Source of the DNA: Kaistia sp. 32K
GTDB lineage: Bacteria > Pseudomonadota > Alphaproteobacteria > Rhizobiales > Kaistiaceae
Assembly: GCF_016629525.1 (NCBI RefSeq)
Contig: NZ_AP024269.1
Coordinates: 2,542,001-2,606,000, forward strand
Length of the DNA stretch: 64,000 nucleotides
Reading direction: 5' to 3'
Shown here: piece by piece, positions 1-11,668 of the stretch
Position numbering within the stretch: position 1 is the stretch's first letter
Layout of the letters: every line of letters starts with the position of its first letter
The notes under the pieces: model-generated
The model's database searches: none
What the model was told of the DNA's origin: nothing
What the model saw: the letters and a program-made list of their open reading frames with translations, nothing else
Program-made: the position numbers and the translations under genes

Positions 1-1212
1 GTGCGCCTCGATCGCCGCCAGGAAGACGTACCACTTCGCGAAGAAACCGGCCAGCGGCGGGATGCCCGCCAGCGAGAACAGGATCATGGCGAAGATGAAC
101 GCGATCACCGGGTGCGAGCGCGACAGGCCGGCGAGATCGTTGATCTCTTCGACCATCTGGCCCTTGCGGCGCATGAACAGGATGACGGCGAAGGCGCCGA
201 GCGTCATGGCGACGTAGATCGCCATGTACAGGATGATGCCCTGCACGCCGGCCTGGTTGCCCGCGGCGAGACCGACGAGCGCGAAGCCCATGTGGCCGAT
301 CGACGAATAGGCCATCAGGCGCTTGATGTTGCGCTGGCCGATCGCGGCGAAGGCGCCGAGGATCATCGAGGCGATGGCGATGAAGGTGATCACCTGCTGC
401 CAGTCCGAAGCCGCCGGGCCCAGCGACCCGATCAGCACGCGGACGAACAGCGCCATGGCGGCAGCCTTCGGAGCGGCGGCGAAGAACGCCGTCACCGGGG
501 TCGGCGCGCCCTCATAGACGTCCGGCGTCCACATGTGGAACGGCACGGCCGAGACCTTGAAGGCGATGCCGGCGATGACGAACACCAGGCCGAACACGAC
601 GCCGATGGCGATCGGGCCGTTCGAGAGCGTCGTGGCGATGCCCTGGAACTGGGTGTGGCCCGTGAAGCCGTAGATCAGCGACATGCCATAAAGCAGCATG
701 CCCGAGGACAGCGCGCCGAGGACGAAATATTTCAGGCCCGCTTCCGTCGACTTCACGGAATCGCGGTTGCTCGCCGCGACGACATAGAGCGCGAGAGACT
801 GCAGCTCGAGGCCGAGATAGATAGCGATCAGGTCGTTCGCCGAGATCATCAGCATCATGCCGACGGTGGCGAGCAGGATCAGCACCGGATACTCGAAACG
901 GGCGATCTTCTCGCGCTTCGAGTAGTTTACCGACATCACGATCGCGAAGCCGGAGCCGATCAGCGCCAGCACCTTCATGAAGCGGGCGAACGGATCGAGC
1001 ACGAAGGCACCGCCGAAGGTGGCGCCGTCCTCGGCCTTGAACAGCAGGACCAGGCCGGCAACCGCGACGAGCAGGACCGCCAGCGTGGTGACGAGCGGCG
1101 TCGCGCGCTCGCCGCCGAAGGCACCGATCATCAGCAGCACAAGCGCGCCGATGGCCAGGACCAGTTCCGGCAGGAACGGGGTGAGTGAGGGAAGCGTAGC
1201 GAGGTCCATCAT
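1..1212 (-). CDS. nuoN: NADH-quinone oxidoreductase subunit N (partial, C-terminus cut by window edge)
   Basis: Antiporter-like proton-pumping membrane subunit of complex I. The frame is open from a double ATG ([10 protein letters not shown], start at 1212) to base 1, giving 404 residues of the roughly 480 usual for NuoN. The last visible residues, [19 protein letters not shown], are a family hallmark located in the C-terminal third. It is the last nuo gene, 16 bases after the nuoM stop, so it is translated from the same transcript. The second ATG at 1209 is an equally possible start. The identity is secure; only the C-terminus is missing. Confidence 0.95.
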   Translation of the reverse strand, partial: MMDLATLPSLTPFLPELVLAIGALVLLMIGAFGGERATPLVTTLAVLLVAVAGLVLLFKAEDGATFGGAFVLDPFARFMKVLALIGSGFAIVMSVNYSKREKIARFEYPVLILLATVGMMLMISANDLIAIYLGLELQSLALYVVAASNRDSVKSTEAGLKYFVLGALSSGMLLYGMSLIYGFTGHTQFQGIATTLSNGPIAIGVVFGLVFVIAGIAFKVSAVPFHMWTPDVYEGAPTPVTAFFAAAPKAAAMALFVRVLIGSLGPAASDWQQVITFIAIASMILGAFAAIGQRNIKRLMAYSSIGHMGFALVGLAAGNQAGVQGIILYMAIYVAMTLGAFAVILFMRRKGQMVEEINDLAGLSRSHPVIAFIFAMILFSLAGIPPLAGFFAKWYVFLAAIEAH

Positions 1213-1228
1213 GATCCGTCCGTGTTCC

Positions 1229-2740
1229 TCACTGCGCCGCCAGCGCGAGCTTGCCGGCAGCAGAGAGCGCGGCCTGATAGTTTGTAATCAGATTGTCGAC
1301 CGCCTGCCCCGTCACGTTGAAGACGGGGGTCGGATAGACGCCGAAGAAGATCGTCAGCACGATCAGCGGCACGAGGATGGCGACCTCGCGACGCGACAGA
1401 TCGAACATCGACTTGAGCGAAGCCTTGTCGAGCACGCCGAAGATCACCTTGCGGTAGAGCCAGAGCGCGTAGCTCGCCGACAGGATGACGCCGCTGGTGG
1501 CGAAGGCCGCGACCCAGGTGTTGACGCGGAAGATGCCGATCAGGGTCAGGAACTCGCCGACGAAGCCGCTGGTGCCCGGCAGGCCGACATTCGCCATCGT
1601 GAAGACGAGGAAGGCGAAGGCGTAGAACGGCATCCGGTTGACGAGGCCGCCATAGGCCGCGATCTCGCGGGTGTGCATGCGGTCGTAGATCACGCCGACG
1701 CAGAGGAAGAGCGCGCCGGAAACGATGCCGTGCGACAGCATCTGGAAGATCGCGCCTTCGACGCCCTGCGGGTTCATCGCGAAGATGCCCATCGTGACGT
1801 AGCCCATGTGGGCGACCGACGAGTAGGCGATCAGCTTCTTCATGTCCTGCTGCATCAGCGCCACCAGCGAGGTGTAGATGATGGCGATGACGGAGAGCGT
1901 GTAGATGAACGGCGCGAAGTCGGCCGAGGCGATCGGGAACATCGGCAGCGAGAAGCGCAGGAAGCCGTAGCCGCCCATCTTCAGGAGCACGCCGGCCAGG
2001 ATGACCGAGCCCGCCGTCGGCGCCTCGACGTGCGCGTCGGGAAGCCAGGTGTGCACCGGCCACATCGGCATCTTCACCGCGAAGGAGGCGAAGAAGGCGA
2101 TCCAGAGCCAGGTCTGCATCGAGGCAGGGAACTGGAATTGCAGCAGCGTCGGGATGTCCGTCGTACCGGCCTGGATGTACATCGCCATGATGGCGAGCAG
2201 CATCAGCACCGAGCCGAGCAGCGTGTAGAGGAAGAACTTGAACGCCGCGTAGACGCGCCGCTGGCCACCCCAGATGCCGATGATCAGGAACATCGGGATC
2301 AGGCCGCCTTCGAAGAAGACGTAGAAGAGCAGCAGGTCGGTCGCGCAGAACACGCCGATCATCAGCGTCTCGAGGATCAGGAACGCGACCATGTATTCGG
2401 CGAAGCGCTTCTTCACCGAGTACTTCGAGGCCACGATGCAGATCGGCATCAGGAAGGTCGTCAGGATGACGAACAGCATCGAGATGCCGTCGACGCCCAT
2501 CGAGTACGAAATGCTGCCGCCGAGCCAGTTGGTACGCTCGACGAACTGGAAGCCGGCATTGGTGCTATCGAAGTCGATCCAGATCAGGAGCGACACCAGG
2601 AAGGTGACGATCGTGGTCCAGAGAGCGATCCAGTAGACGTTGCGCCGCGCCGCGGCGTCATCGCCGCGGACGAGCAGGATCAGGAGCGCGCCGACCGTTG
2701 GCAGGAAGGTAACGGTCGAGAGGATCGGCCAGTCAGTCAT
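1229..2740 (-). CDS. nuoM: NADH-quinone oxidoreductase subunit M
   Basis: Second antiporter-like, proton-translocating subunit of the complex I membrane arm. At 503 residues it has the normal length, with about 14 hydrophobic helices. The segment [20 protein letters not shown] carries the conserved lysine and histidine region of this family, and [18 protein letters not shown] follows as expected. The start [10 protein letters not shown] lies 10 bases after the nuoL stop. It is part of the uninterrupted nuoA-N operon. Confidence 0.97.
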   Translation of the reverse strand: MTDWPILSTVTFLPTVGALLILLVRGDDAAARRNVYWIALWTTIVTFLVSLLIWIDFDSTNAGFQFVERTNWLGGSISYSMGVDGISMLFVILTTFLMPICIVASKYSVKKRFAEYMVAFLILETLMIGVFCATDLLLFYVFFEGGLIPMFLIIGIWGGQRRVYAAFKFFLYTLLGSVLMLLAIMAMYIQAGTTDIPTLLQFQFPASMQTWLWIAFFASFAVKMPMWPVHTWLPDAHVEAPTAGSVILAGVLLKMGGYGFLRFSLPMFPIASADFAPFIYTLSVIAIIYTSLVALMQQDMKKLIAYSSVAHMGYVTMGIFAMNPQGVEGAIFQMLSHGIVSGALFLCVGVIYDRMHTREIAAYGGLVNRMPFYAFAFLVFTMANVGLPGTSGFVGEFLTLIGIFRVNTWVAAFATSGVILSASYALWLYRKVIFGVLDKASLKSMFDLSRREVAILVPLIVLTIFFGVYPTPVFNVTGQAVDNLITNYQAALSAAGKLALAAQ

Positions 2741-2750
2741 CTAAAACCCC

Positions 2751-4844
2751 TCAACCCGCGAACATCATCCACGTGACCAGCGCAGCGACGCCGATCAGCA
2801 TGGCAAAGGCATAGTGGTACACGTAGCCGGACTGCAGCCGGACAACCCGATTGGTGACGTCGACGACGCGCGCGGAGACACCGTCCGGCCCGAAGCCGTC
2901 GATGAGCCAGCCATCGCCCTTCTTCCAGAGGAAACGGCCGAGCCACTTGGCGGGGCGCACGAACAGGAAGTCGTAGATCTCGTCGAAGTACCACTTGTTG
3001 AGCAGGAAGCGGTAGAGCACCGGCTGCTCGGCGGCGAGGCGCTTCGGCGTCTCGGGCGACCGGATGTAGAACCAGTACGCCACCAGGAAGCCGACCAGCA
3101 TCATGATGAAGGGCGAGTACTTCACCAGGGCCGGCACACCGTGCATCTCGTGCAGGATGTGGTTCTCCGGACCGGTGAACAGGGCGCCCTTCCAGAACTC
3201 GTTGTAGCCCTCGCCGATGAAGCGGTTGGCGAAAACCATGCCGGCGAACAGCGCGCCGATCGACAGCACGTAGAGCGGGATCGTCATCACCGGCGGCGAT
3301 TCATGCACGTGGCTCATGACCTCTTCCGAAGCGCGCGGCTTGCCATGGAAGGTCATGAAGATCAGGCGCCAGGAGTAGAACGACGTCATCAGCGCGGCAG
3401 CGACCACCAGCACGAAGGCGTAGCCGGAGAAGGCATTGTGGCCGACGAAGGCGCTCTCGATGATCGCGTCCTTCGAATAGTAGCCGGCCGTCAGCGGGAA
3501 GCCCGTCAGCGCCAGCGTACCGATCACCATCGTCCAGTAGGTGACGGGGATCTTCTTCCAGAGGCCGCCCATCTTGCGCATGTCCTGCTCGCCCGAGACG
3601 GCGTGGATCACCGAGCCGGCGCCGAGGAACAGGAGCGCCTTGAAGAACGCGTGCGTGAAGAGGTGGAACACACCCGCGCCATAGGCGCCGACGCCGAGCG
3701 CGACGAACATGTAGCCGAGCTGCGAACAGGTCGAGTAGGCGATGACGCGCTTGATGTCGTTCTGCACCAGGCCGACCGTCGCGGCGAAGAACGCCGTGGT
3801 CGCGCCGAAGAAGGTGACGACGGTAAGCGCGGTCGGGGCCAGCTCGAACAGCGGCGACATGCGGGCGACCATGAACACGCCGGCGGTCACCATGGTGGCG
3901 GCGTGGATGAGTGCCGACACCGGGGTCGGGCCCTCCATCGCGTCCGGCAGCCAGGTGTGCAGCAGGAACTGCGCCGACTTGCCCATCGCACCGATGAACA
4001 GAAGGATGCAGATCACCGTCAGCGCATCGAGGTCCCATGACAGGAAGTGGATCGTGTGGCCGGCGACGCTGCTCGTGTTGGCGAAGATCGTGTCGAAGTC
4101 GACCGAGCCGAACATCACGAAGATCGAGAAGATGCCGAGCGCGAAGCCGAAGTCGCCGACGCGGTTGACGACGAACGCCTTGATGGCTGCGGCGTTGGCC
4201 GACGGACGCTTGAACCAGAAGCCGATCAGCAGATACGAGGCGAGACCGACGCCTTCCCAGCCGAAGAACATCTGGAACAGATTGTCCGACGTCACCAGCA
4301 TCAGCATGGCGAAGGTGAAGAGCGACAGGTAGGCGAAGAAGCGCGGCCGGTGCTCGTCATGGCTCATGTAGCCGATCGAGTACACATGGACGAGCGAGGA
4401 AACCGTCGTGACGACGACCAGCATCATGGCCGTCAGCGTGTCGATGCGCAGCGCCCAGTCGAACGAGAGCGTGCCGGAGGCGATCCAGGGCAGCACCTTG
4501 ACCCGGACCGTCTCGCCTTCCGGCGAACCGATCGTCAGGAAGGCGATCCAGGACAGCACCGCCGAGACGAGCAGCAGGCCTGTCGTGATCAGCTCGGCCG
4601 GGCGGGAGCCCGGCGCCGCGGCGTGGTGGTCATGCCCATGGTCGTCGTGACCATGGTCGTCATGGCCGTGATGGTCGTGGCCGTGATGATCATGACCGTG
4701 GTGGCCATGCGCATGATCATCATGCGCGTCGGCGAGGCTCTCCTTGGGAGCGCCCACCATGGCGGCGGAGTAGCTGCCCCGCAGCGCGATGATACCGGCG
4801 AGGATGGCGCCGAGAAGCGGGAGGAAGACGATGGCTGAATACAT
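2751..4844 (-). CDS. nuoL: NADH-quinone oxidoreductase subunit L with a histidine-rich insertion
   Basis: Distal proton-pumping subunit of complex I, 697 residues, longer than the roughly 610 of E. coli NuoL. The antiporter core is intact, for example [20 protein letters not shown] and the helix-rich C-terminus with the lateral-helix region. Between the first and second membrane segments, at about residues 41-74, there is an insertion with 18 His and 9 Asp in 34 residues ([10 protein letters not shown] and similar units). It is encoded by near-repeats at 4623-4724. From the known topology of the family this loop should face the cytoplasm. Such a tract suggests metal binding, but nothing else here proves it. 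Confidence 0.96.
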   Translation of the reverse strand: MYSAIVFLPLLGAILAGIIALRGSYSAAMVGAPKESLADAHDDHAHGHHGHDHHGHDHHGHDDHGHDDHGHDHHAAAPGSRPAELITTGLLLVSAVLSWIAFLTIGSPEGETVRVKVLPWIASGTLSFDWALRIDTLTAMMLVVVTTVSSLVHVYSIGYMSHDEHRPRFFAYLSLFTFAMLMLVTSDNLFQMFFGWEGVGLASYLLIGFWFKRPSANAAAIKAFVVNRVGDFGFALGIFSIFVMFGSVDFDTIFANTSSVAGHTIHFLSWDLDALTVICILLFIGAMGKSAQFLLHTWLPDAMEGPTPVSALIHAATMVTAGVFMVARMSPLFELAPTALTVVTFFGATTAFFAATVGLVQNDIKRVIAYSTCSQLGYMFVALGVGAYGAGVFHLFTHAFFKALLFLGAGSVIHAVSGEQDMRKMGGLWKKIPVTYWTMVIGTLALTGFPLTAGYYSKDAIIESAFVGHNAFSGYAFVLVVAAALMTSFYSWRLIFMTFHGKPRASEEVMSHVHESPPVMTIPLYVLSIGALFAGMVFANRFIGEGYNEFWKGALFTGPENHILHEMHGVPALVKYSPFIMMLVGFLVAYWFYIRSPETPKRLAAEQPVLYRFLLNKWYFDEIYDFLFVRPAKWLGRFLWKKGDGWLIDGFGPDGVSARVVDVTNRVVRLQSGYVYHYAFAMLIGVAALVTWMMFAG

Positions 4845-4852
4845 AGCAGGCC

Positions 4853-5161
4853 TCAGCCCTTCATCATGTTGATGTCTTCCACCGCGATCGACCCGCGGTT
4901 ACGGAAGTAGACGACGAGGATGGCAAGTCCGATCGCAGCCTCGGCAGCGGCGACGGTGAGCACCAGCAGCGCGAAGATCTGGCCGACCAGATCGCCGAGG
5001 AAGGACGAGAAGGTCACGAGATTGAGGTTCACGGCGAGCAGGATCAGCTCGACCGACATCAGGATGACGATGACGTTCTTCCGGTTCAGGAAGATGCCGA
5101 AGACGCCCAGCGTGAACAGGATCGCCGCGACCGTCAGATAGTGGGAGAGACCGATTACCAT
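4853..5161 (-). CDS. nuoK: NADH-quinone oxidoreductase subunit K
   Basis: Small three-helix membrane subunit of complex I (102 residues, normal for the family), homologous to MrpC. The second helix holds the conserved glutamates of the proton path in the context [13 protein letters not shown], followed by [19 protein letters not shown]. It sits between nuoJ and nuoL with short spacers (21 and 8 bases). The start [11 protein letters not shown] is the only sensible one. Confidence 0.97.
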   Translation of the reverse strand: MVIGLSHYLTVAAILFTLGVFGIFLNRKNVIVILMSVELILLAVNLNLVTFSSFLGDLVGQIFALLVLTVAAAEAAIGLAILVVYFRNRGSIAVEDINMMKG

Positions 5162-5182
5162 GGTGTTTTCCTCGTCTCTCGC

Positions 5183-5791
5183 TCAGATGCCCTTGCCGGG
5201 CTCGACGGAGTGCAGCTCGACCTTCTGCGTCCGCGCGACCTGATCGGCGATCACCTGCCGCTTGACCCGCGGCTTGTGGCGGAGCGTCAGCACGATCGCG
5301 CCGATCATCGCCACCAGCAGCACGAAGCCGGCCGTCTGGAAGAAGAAGATGTAGTCGGTATAGAGCAGCCGCCCGATGGCCTCGGTGTTCGTCACCTGGG
5401 CGATCTCGGGGATGGGCCGGACCGGATTGGCGAGGACCTCGGGCGCGAAAGCCCAGCCGCTCAGCACGATCACGAGTTCCGCCAGCAGCACGACACCGAT
5501 CAGCGCGCCGATCGGCAGATACTGCAGGAAGCCCTGCCGCAGCTCGGCGAAGTCGACGTCGAGCATCATGACGACGAACAGGAACAGCACCGCCACCGCG
5601 CCGACATAGACCACGACCAGCAGCATCGCCAGGAACTCCGCGCCGAGCATCACGAAGAGGCCGGCCGCGTTGAAGAAGGCGAGGATGAGGAAGAGCACCG
5701 AGTGCACGGGATTGCGCGACGAGATCACCATCAGCGCGGACGCGATGGTGATGCCGGAGAACAGATAGAAGATGATGGTATGCAGGATCAT
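5183..5791 (-). CDS. nuoJ: NADH-quinone oxidoreductase subunit J
   Basis: Membrane subunit of complex I, 202 residues, with five predicted helices. The family signature [18 protein letters not shown] is present around residues 60-80 and marks the pi-bulge helix. The C-terminus is charged and probably cytoplasmic. It follows nuoI after a 69-base spacer, the longest gap inside the operon, and precedes nuoK by 21 bases. Confidence 0.97.
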   Translation of the reverse strand: MILHTIIFYLFSGITIASALMVISSRNPVHSVLFLILAFFNAAGLFVMLGAEFLAMLLVVVYVGAVAVLFLFVVMMLDVDFAELRQGFLQYLPIGALIGVVLLAELVIVLSGWAFAPEVLANPVRPIPEIAQVTNTEAIGRLLYTDYIFFFQTAGFVLLVAMIGAIVLTLRHKPRVKRQVIADQVARTQKVELHSVEPGKGI

Positions 5792-5860
5792 GATCCGTGC
5801 CCTTGGACATCGCGGCGCACCGCGGCGTCCCTCCCAATTTGCGTCGGAACCACGTTCTAC

Positions 5861-6349
5861 CTAGCGGTAGGGCGCGTCCATGCTGATATTCTGCGCGATC
5901 TCGCGCTCCCACCGGTCGCCATTCGCGAGAAGCTTTTCCTTGTCGTAGTAGAGCTCCTCGCGCGTCTCCGTCGCGAATTCGAAATTCGGCCCCTCGACGA
6001 TGGCGTCGACCGGACACGCTTCCTGGCAGAAGCCGCAATAGATGCACTTCACCATGTCGATGTCGTAGCGCGTCGTGCGGCGGGTGCCGTCATTGCGGCG
6101 CGGACCCGCCTCGATGGTGATGGCCTGGGCGGGGCAGATCGCCTCGCACAGCTTGCACGCGATGCAGCGCTCTTCGCCGTTCGGGTAGCGGCGGAGCGCA
6201 TGCTCGCCGCGGAAGCGCGGGCTGAGCGCGCCCTTCTCGAACGGGTAGTTCACGGTCTTCTTCGGCGCGAAGAAATAACGCATCGCCAGGAAGAAGGCCG
6301 AGACGAACTCGGAGAGGAAGATCGACTTGGCGGTTTGGTCGAGGCGCAT
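5861..6349 (-). CDS. nuoI: NADH-quinone oxidoreductase subunit I (2x 4Fe-4S)
   Basis: TYKY subunit that carries clusters N6a and N6b and passes electrons toward NuoB. It has 162 residues. The two ferredoxin motifs [12 protein letters not shown] and [12 protein letters not shown] are complete. I chose the ATG at 6349 (MRLDQTAKS) because it overlaps the nuoH stop as TGATG, which indicates translational coupling. An in-frame extension further upstream would run deep into nuoH and is not plausible. Confidence 0.97.
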   Translation of the reverse strand: MRLDQTAKSIFLSEFVSAFFLAMRYFFAPKKTVNYPFEKGALSPRFRGEHALRRYPNGEERCIACKLCEAICPAQAITIEAGPRRNDGTRRTTRYDIDMVKCIYCGFCQEACPVDAIVEGPNFEFATETREELYYDKEKLLANGDRWEREIAQNISMDAPYR

Positions 6350-7395
6350 CACGGTGCCCATCCCATAATCTGCAGAACGGCGGCCACCAGCACGACCATG
6401 CCGAGCGAGATCGGCAGGAAGACCTTCCAGCCCAGCCGCATCAGCTGGTCGTAGCGGTAGCGCGGAACGATGGCCTTCGCCATGGCGAACATGAAGAAGA
6501 CCATGGTTGCCTTCAGCACGAACCAGACGATGCCCGGCACCCAGGTGAAGGGCGCGACGTTCACCGGCGGCAACCAGCCTCCGAGGAACAGGATCGTCGT
6601 CATCGCGCACATCAGGCAGATCGACGCATACTCGCCGAGCATGAACATCATGTACGGCGTCGAGCCATATTCCGACATGAAGCCGGCGACCAGCTCCGAC
6701 TCCGCCTCGACCAGGTCGAAGGGCGGCCGGTTCGTCTCGGCCAGCGCCGAGACGAAGAAGATGACGAACATCGGCAGCAGCGCGAGCCAGTACCAGTCCA
6801 GGAAGCTGCCCGGCAGGCCGAGCTTCGTGCCGAGGCCGGTCTGCTGAGACATGACGATGTCGGTTAGGTTCAGCGAACCGACGCAGAGCAGGACCGTGAC
6901 GATCACGAAGCCGATCGAGACTTCATAGGAGACCATCTGGGCGGCCGCGCGCAGCGACGACAGGAACGGGTACTTCGAGTTCGAGGCCCAGCCACCCATG
7001 ATGACGCCGTAGACGCCGAGCGACGAGATCGCCAGAAGATAGAGTACGCCAACATTGAGGTTGGCGATCACCCAGCCCGGGTTGAACGGGATCACCGCCC
7101 ATCCGGCCAGCGCCAGCGTCACGGTGACGAGCGGCGCCAGCAGGAAGATGCCCTTGTTGGCGCCCGACGGAATGACGGGCTCCTTCAGCACGAACTTCAG
7201 AAGGTCGGCGAAGGACTGGAACAGGCCGAAGGCGCCGACGACGTTGGGGCCGCGACGCATCTGCACGGCCGCCCAGATCTTGCGGTCGGCGAGCAGGATG
7301 AAAGCGATCGACACCAGGAGAAGGACCAGCAGCAGCAGGCTCTGGCCCACCATGATCGCGCCGGGGATGAGGTAGTTTTCGACGAAGCCGTTCAT
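6349..7395 (-). CDS. nuoH: NADH-quinone oxidoreductase subunit H
   Basis: Membrane subunit that forms most of the quinone-binding chamber with NuoB and NuoD (348 residues from the chosen start). Recognisable stretches are [19 protein letters not shown] and the quinone-site loop [21 protein letters not shown] place the start at [11 protein letters not shown], 7 bases after the nuoG stop; an upstream in-frame start would overlap nuoG. Eight or more membrane helices are visible. Confidence 0.97.
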   Translation of the reverse strand: MNGFVENYLIPGAIMVGQSLLLLVLLLVSIAFILLADRKIWAAVQMRRGPNVVGAFGLFQSFADLLKFVLKEPVIPSGANKGIFLLAPLVTVTLALAGWAVIPFNPGWVIANLNVGVLYLLAISSLGVYGVIMGGWASNSKYPFLSSLRAAAQMVSYEVSIGFVIVTVLLCVGSLNLTDIVMSQQTGLGTKLGLPGSFLDWYWLALLPMFVIFFVSALAETNRPPFDLVEAESELVAGFMSEYGSTPYMMFMLGEYASICLMCAMTTILFLGGWLPPVNVAPFTWVPGIVWFVLKATMVFFMFAMAKAIVPRYRYDQLMRLGWKVFLPISLGMVVLVAAVLQIMGWAP

Positions 7396-7402
7396 TCCCG
7401 CC

Positions 7403-9496
7403 TCACTCCGCAGCCGCGGCAAGCTGGCCAGCGGCGAGCGCCGAGCATTCCGCCATGGTGGCCGAAGCGCGTGCGATCGGGTTGGTCAGGTAGAAATCAT
7501 GGATCGGATTGGCGAAGGCCGCCTTTCCGAGCGCGCCGCCGGCCGAGGCCAGCGCCGCCACGTCGGCGAAATCGGCCGCGCGGACCGTGTCGACGGCGGC
7601 GAGATGCGGATGCGCCACATAGAGCGCCTTGCGCAGTTCGCCGAGCGAGTCGAACGGCAGCCGATGGCCGAGGATGTCGGAAAGGGCGCGAAGGATCGCC
7701 CAGTCCTCGCGGGCATCGCCCGGCGGGAAGCCCGCCCGGTTGGCGACCTGCACGCGACCCTCGGTGTTGACGAAGGTGCCCGACTTCTCGGTGTAGGCGG
7801 CGGACGGCAGGATCACGTCGGCGCGGTGTGCGCCGGCATCGCCATGCGTGCCGATATAGACGACGAAGGCCGAGCCGAGGCGAGCCGTGTCGATCTCGTC
7901 GGCGCCGAGCAGGAAGACCACGTCGAGCGTGCCCTGCCCTGCCGCGTCCAGCATGCCGGCGACATCGAGGCCACCCGCGCCCGGCACGAAGCCGACGTCG
8001 AGCGCGCCGACGCGCGCCGCCGCATTGTGCAGCACGGCGAGGCCGTTCCAGCCCTCGTCGCGGCCAGGAGCCGAGGCGATCTTGGCAGCGGCGGCGAGAA
8101 CCGCCTTGCCGTCCTCGCGGGCGAGCGCGCCCTGCCCGACGATCACGATCGGCCGCTTGGCATTGGCGAGAATCTCGCCGAAGGCGCCCTTGCCGGCAAC
8201 GATCTCGGCCAGCGTCTCCGGGCCCGCGCCCAGATACTCGTGCGGATAGGTCAGATCGACCGCTTCGCCGATGACGCCGATCTTGACGCCACCTGCGCGC
8301 CAGCGCTTGCGGATGCGGGCGTTCAGCACCGACGCTTCCTTGCGCGGATTGGCGCCGACGATCAGGATCGCGTCCGCCTGCTCGATGCCGGCGATGGTCG
8401 GGTTGAAGAGGTAGCTGGCGCGGCCGAGCGACGGATCGAGCGCGGCGCCGTCCTGGCGCGCGTCGAGGTTGGCCGAGCCGAGCGAGTTGATCAGCGCCTT
8501 CAGCGCATAAAGCTCCTCGACGGCCGCCAGATCACCGGCGATGGCGCCGATCTTCGAGCCCTCGGTCGCCTTGACCTTGCCGGCGATCGCCGCGAAGGCC
8601 TCGCCCCACGACACGGCCTTGAGCCGGCCGTCGACGCGCAGATACGGGCGATCGAGACGTTGCGTGCGCAGGCCGTCCCAGATGAAACGGGTCTTGTCGG
8701 AGATCCATTCCTCGTTGACGGCCTCGTTGAGGCGGGGCAGCACGCGCATCACTTCGCGGCCGCGCACGTCGACGCGGATGTTCGAACCGACCGCGTCCAT
8801 GACGTCGATCGACTCGGTCTTGTTCAGTTCCCACGGACGGGCCGTGAAGGCGAAGGGCTTCGAGGTCAGCGCGCCGACCGGGCAGAGGTCGATGACGTTG
8901 CCCTGCAGCTCCGACGACAGTGCCTTCTCAAGATAGGTCGTGATCTCGGCATCCTCGCCGCGACCGATCAGGCCGAGCTCGGAAATGCCGGCGACTTCCG
9001 TCGTGAAGCGGACGCAACGCGTGCAATGGATGCAGCGGTTCATCACCGTCTTGACGAGCGGCCCGATGTACTTGTCCTCGACGGCGCGCTTGTTCTCGGC
9101 GAAGCGGTTCTTGTCGACGCCATAGGCCATCGCCTGGTCCTGCAGGTCGCACTCGCCGCCCTGATCGCAGATCGGGCAATCCAGCGGGTGGTTGATCAGC
9201 AGGAATTCCATCACGCCTTCGCGTGCCTTCTTCACCATGGGCGACTTGGTGAGCATGACCGGCGGCTCGCCGTTCGGGCCCGGACGCAGGTCGCGCACGT
9301 TCATGGCGCAGGAGGCGGTCGGCTTCGGCGGACCGCCCTTCACCTCGACGAGGCACATGCGGCAATTGCCGGCGATCGACAGCCGCTCGTGGAAGCAGAA
9401 ACGCGGCACCTCGGCACCGGCGGCCTCGGCCGCCTGCAGCAGCGTATAGTCCGGCGGAACGTCGACTTCGATGCCGTCAACGATGATCTTGGCCAT
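7403..9496 (-). CDS. nuoG: NADH-quinone oxidoreductase subunit G
   Basis: The 75-kDa peripheral-arm subunit (697 residues). The N-terminal 2Fe-2S domain contains NCRMCLVEV, followed by the His/Cys-ligated cluster region [15 protein letters not shown] and a 4Fe-4S motif [10 protein letters not shown]. The remainder is a molybdopterin-oxidoreductase-like fold without obvious cofactor function, as usual for NuoG. The 697-residue length is normal for the alphaproteobacterial form. It starts [11 protein letters not shown], 3 bases after the nuoF stop. Confidence 0.97.
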   Translation of the reverse strand: MAKIIVDGIEVDVPPDYTLLQAAEAAGAEVPRFCFHERLSIAGNCRMCLVEVKGGPPKPTASCAMNVRDLRPGPNGEPPVMLTKSPMVKKAREGVMEFLLINHPLDCPICDQGGECDLQDQAMAYGVDKNRFAENKRAVEDKYIGPLVKTVMNRCIHCTRCVRFTTEVAGISELGLIGRGEDAEITTYLEKALSSELQGNVIDLCPVGALTSKPFAFTARPWELNKTESIDVMDAVGSNIRVDVRGREVMRVLPRLNEAVNEEWISDKTRFIWDGLRTQRLDRPYLRVDGRLKAVSWGEAFAAIAGKVKATEGSKIGAIAGDLAAVEELYALKALINSLGSANLDARQDGAALDPSLGRASYLFNPTIAGIEQADAILIVGANPRKEASVLNARIRKRWRAGGVKIGVIGEAVDLTYPHEYLGAGPETLAEIVAGKGAFGEILANAKRPIVIVGQGALAREDGKAVLAAAAKIASAPGRDEGWNGLAVLHNAAARVGALDVGFVPGAGGLDVAGMLDAAGQGTLDVVFLLGADEIDTARLGSAFVVYIGTHGDAGAHRADVILPSAAYTEKSGTFVNTEGRVQVANRAGFPPGDAREDWAILRALSDILGHRLPFDSLGELRKALYVAHPHLAAVDTVRAADFADVAALASAGGALGKAAFANPIHDFYLTNPIARASATMAECSALAAGQLAAAAE

Positions 9497-9499
9497 GGT

Positions 9500-10807
9500 T
9501 TACTCCGCCGCTTCCAGCATCTGCCGTTCGATCGGCCGGGGGTTGCGGGAATAGAGGTCGATGCGCTCCTCGATCTCGTGCCGGAAATGCCGGATCAGGC
9601 CCTGGATGGGCCATGCAGCGGCGTCGCCGAGCGCGCAGATCGTGTGGCCCTCGACCTGGGTCGTGACCTGCAGGAGCATGTCGATTTCGCGCTTCTCGGC
9701 TTCGCCGCGCGCCATACGGTCGATCACGCGCCACATCCAGCCGGTGCCTTCGCGGCACGGCGTGCACTGGCCGCAGCTCTCATGCTTGAAGAAGTAAGCG
9801 ATGCGGGCGATGGCGCGGATGACGTCGGTCGACTTGTCCATGACGAGCACGCCGGCGGTGCCGAAGCTCGACTTCACGGCGCGCGTGCCGTCGAAGTCCA
9901 TGATCAGGTCTTCGCACTGCTCGGCCGGAATGATCGGGCAGGAAGCGCCGCCGGGGATGATCGCCTTCAGATTGTCCCAACCGCCGCGAACGCCGCCGCC
10001 GTGCTTCTCGATCAATTCCTTGAACGGGATGCCCATCGCCTCTTCGACGATGCAGGGGGTGTTCACATGGCCGGAGATGCCGAACAGCTTGGTGCCGACA
10101 TTGTTCGGACGACCGATCGACGAGAACCACGACGGGCCGCGACGCAGGATGGTCGGGGCAACCGCGATGCTCTCGACGTTGTTGACGGTCGTCGGGCAGC
10201 CGTAGAGGCCGACATTGGCCGGGAACGGCGGCTTCAGGCGCGGCTGGCCCTTCTTGCCTTCCAGGCTCTCGAGCAGGGCCGTCTCTTCGCCGCAGATATA
10301 GGCGCCGGCGCCATGGGCGACATAGATGTCCATGTCCCAGCTATGGACGTTGTTCTTGCCGATCAGGCGCGCTTCGTAGGCCTGGTCGATCGCCGCCTGC
10401 AGATGCTCGCGCTCGCGAATGAACTCGCCGCGAACGTAGATGTAGGCCGCATGGGCGCCCATCGCGAAGCCGGCGATCAGGCAACCCTCGACGAGATGGT
10501 GCGGATCATGCCGCAGGATCTCGCGATCCTTGCAGGTGCCGGGCTCGGATTCGTCGGCGTTGACGACGAGGTAGTGCGGCCGGCCGTCGTTCTGCTTGGG
10601 CATGAACGACCACTTCAGGCCGGTCGGGAAACCGGCGCCGCCGCGGCCGCGCAGGCCCGAGGCCTTCATCTGGTCGACGATCCAGTCGCGACCGGCCTCG
10701 ATGATGGTCTTGGTGCCATCCCACGAGCCGCGCTTCAGCGCGCCCTGGAGACCCCAGTCGTGATGGCCGTAGATATTCGTGAAGATGCGGTCTTTGTCCG
10801 AAAGCAT
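9500..10807 (-). CDS. nuoF: NADH-quinone oxidoreductase subunit F (NADH- and FMN-binding)
   Basis: The 51-kDa subunit that oxidises NADH and holds FMN and the N3 4Fe-4S cluster; 435 residues. The glycine-rich nucleotide loop [13 protein letters not shown] lies near residue 55 and the cluster motif [16 protein letters not shown] near residue 345. It follows nuoE after 12 bases and runs nearly into nuoG, with no gene inserted between E, F and G. Confidence 0.97.
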   Translation of the reverse strand: MLSDKDRIFTNIYGHHDWGLQGALKRGSWDGTKTIIEAGRDWIVDQMKASGLRGRGGAGFPTGLKWSFMPKQNDGRPHYLVVNADESEPGTCKDREILRHDPHHLVEGCLIAGFAMGAHAAYIYVRGEFIREREHLQAAIDQAYEARLIGKNNVHSWDMDIYVAHGAGAYICGEETALLESLEGKKGQPRLKPPFPANVGLYGCPTTVNNVESIAVAPTILRRGPSWFSSIGRPNNVGTKLFGISGHVNTPCIVEEAMGIPFKELIEKHGGGVRGGWDNLKAIIPGGASCPIIPAEQCEDLIMDFDGTRAVKSSFGTAGVLVMDKSTDVIRAIARIAYFFKHESCGQCTPCREGTGWMWRVIDRMARGEAEKREIDMLLQVTTQVEGHTICALGDAAAWPIQGLIRHFRHEIEERIDLYSRNPRPIERQMLEAAE

Positions 10808-10819
10808 CGTCCGCCCCCT

Positions 10820-11668
10820 CTACTCTTTCTTGCCCGCATCCGGCCGGACCGCGGGGTCCGAGGCCGGCACGTTCTGCTTGACCTGATTGGGAACCTTTTC
10901 CTTGTCCGCCTCGCCCTCGGCCTTGACGGCGGGAGCCGCAGGCGGCTCGGCCGGCGCGGGATTGGCGGCGGCGCGGGCAGCTTCCGCCGCAGCCGCTGCG
11001 CGGGCGGCGATCGCCTCGCGCGCGGCCTGCAGGCCTGCGCCCTGCCCGACCATCGAGCCGTCATAGAGTTCCGGCGACGTCAGCGCCCGGAAACCGCCCT
11101 CCGGCGCCGAATGATGACGATCGATCTGCGGGCCCGGCTTGATCGGCCGGCCGGCCTCGATGTCATCGATCAGCTTGCCGAGGCTCTCGACCGTCAGATC
11201 CTCGTAGGTATCCGGGACGATCTGCGCCATCGGCGCGTTCACGCAGGCGCCCAGGCACTCCACCTCTTCCCACGACAGCGAACCGTCGGCGGAGGGATGG
11301 AACGGCTCGGCGTGGATGCGCTCGCGGCAGAGCTCGATCAGCTTGTTGGCGCCACGCAGCATGCACGGCGTCGTGCCGCAGACCTGGATGTGCGCCTTCT
11401 TGCCGACCGGGGCGAGCAGGAACATCGTGTAGAAGGTCGCGACTTCGAGCACGCGGATATACGGCATGTCGAGGAACTCGCCGACCCAGCGGATCGACGG
11501 CTCCGAAACCCAGCCCTGCTGCTCCTGGACGCGCCACAGAATCGAGATGACGGCGGAAGCCTGCTTGCCTTCCGGGAACTTCGTGACCTGCTTTTCGGCC
11601 CAGGCCAGATTTTCCGGCGAGAACGCAAAGCTCGCGGGCTGTTCGGATGCGAGACGACGAACGGACAT
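10820..11668 (-). CDS. nuoE: NADH-quinone oxidoreductase subunit E with C-terminal low-complexity extension
   Basis: The 24-kDa thioredoxin-like subunit with the N1a 2Fe-2S cluster; the four ligand cysteines sit in [11 protein letters not shown] and [10 protein letters not shown]. At 282 residues it is about 100 longer than E. coli NuoE. The extra C-terminus (from about residue 210) is Ala/Pro/Lys-rich and probably disordered, a form familiar in Rhizobiales. The ATG overlaps the nuoD stop as TAATG. Confidence 0.96.
   Translation of the reverse strand: MSVRRLASEQPASFAFSPENLAWAEKQVTKFPEGKQASAVISILWRVQEQQGWVSEPSIRWVGEFLDMPYIRVLEVATFYTMFLLAPVGKKAHIQVCGTTPCMLRGANKLIELCRERIHAEPFHPSADGSLSWEEVECLGACVNAPMAQIVPDTYEDLTVESLGKLIDDIEAGRPIKPGPQIDRHHSAPEGGFRALTSPELYDGSMVGQGAGLQAAREAIAARAAAAAEAARAAANPAPAEPPAAPAVKAEGEADKEKVPNQVKQNVPASDPAVRPDAGKKE

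Noticed and set aside
4623..4740. Short tandem repeats that might suggest a CRISPR or satellite
   Set aside because: They are in frame inside nuoL and encode His/Asp units; there are no spacers. No CRISPR array is seen anywhere in the window.
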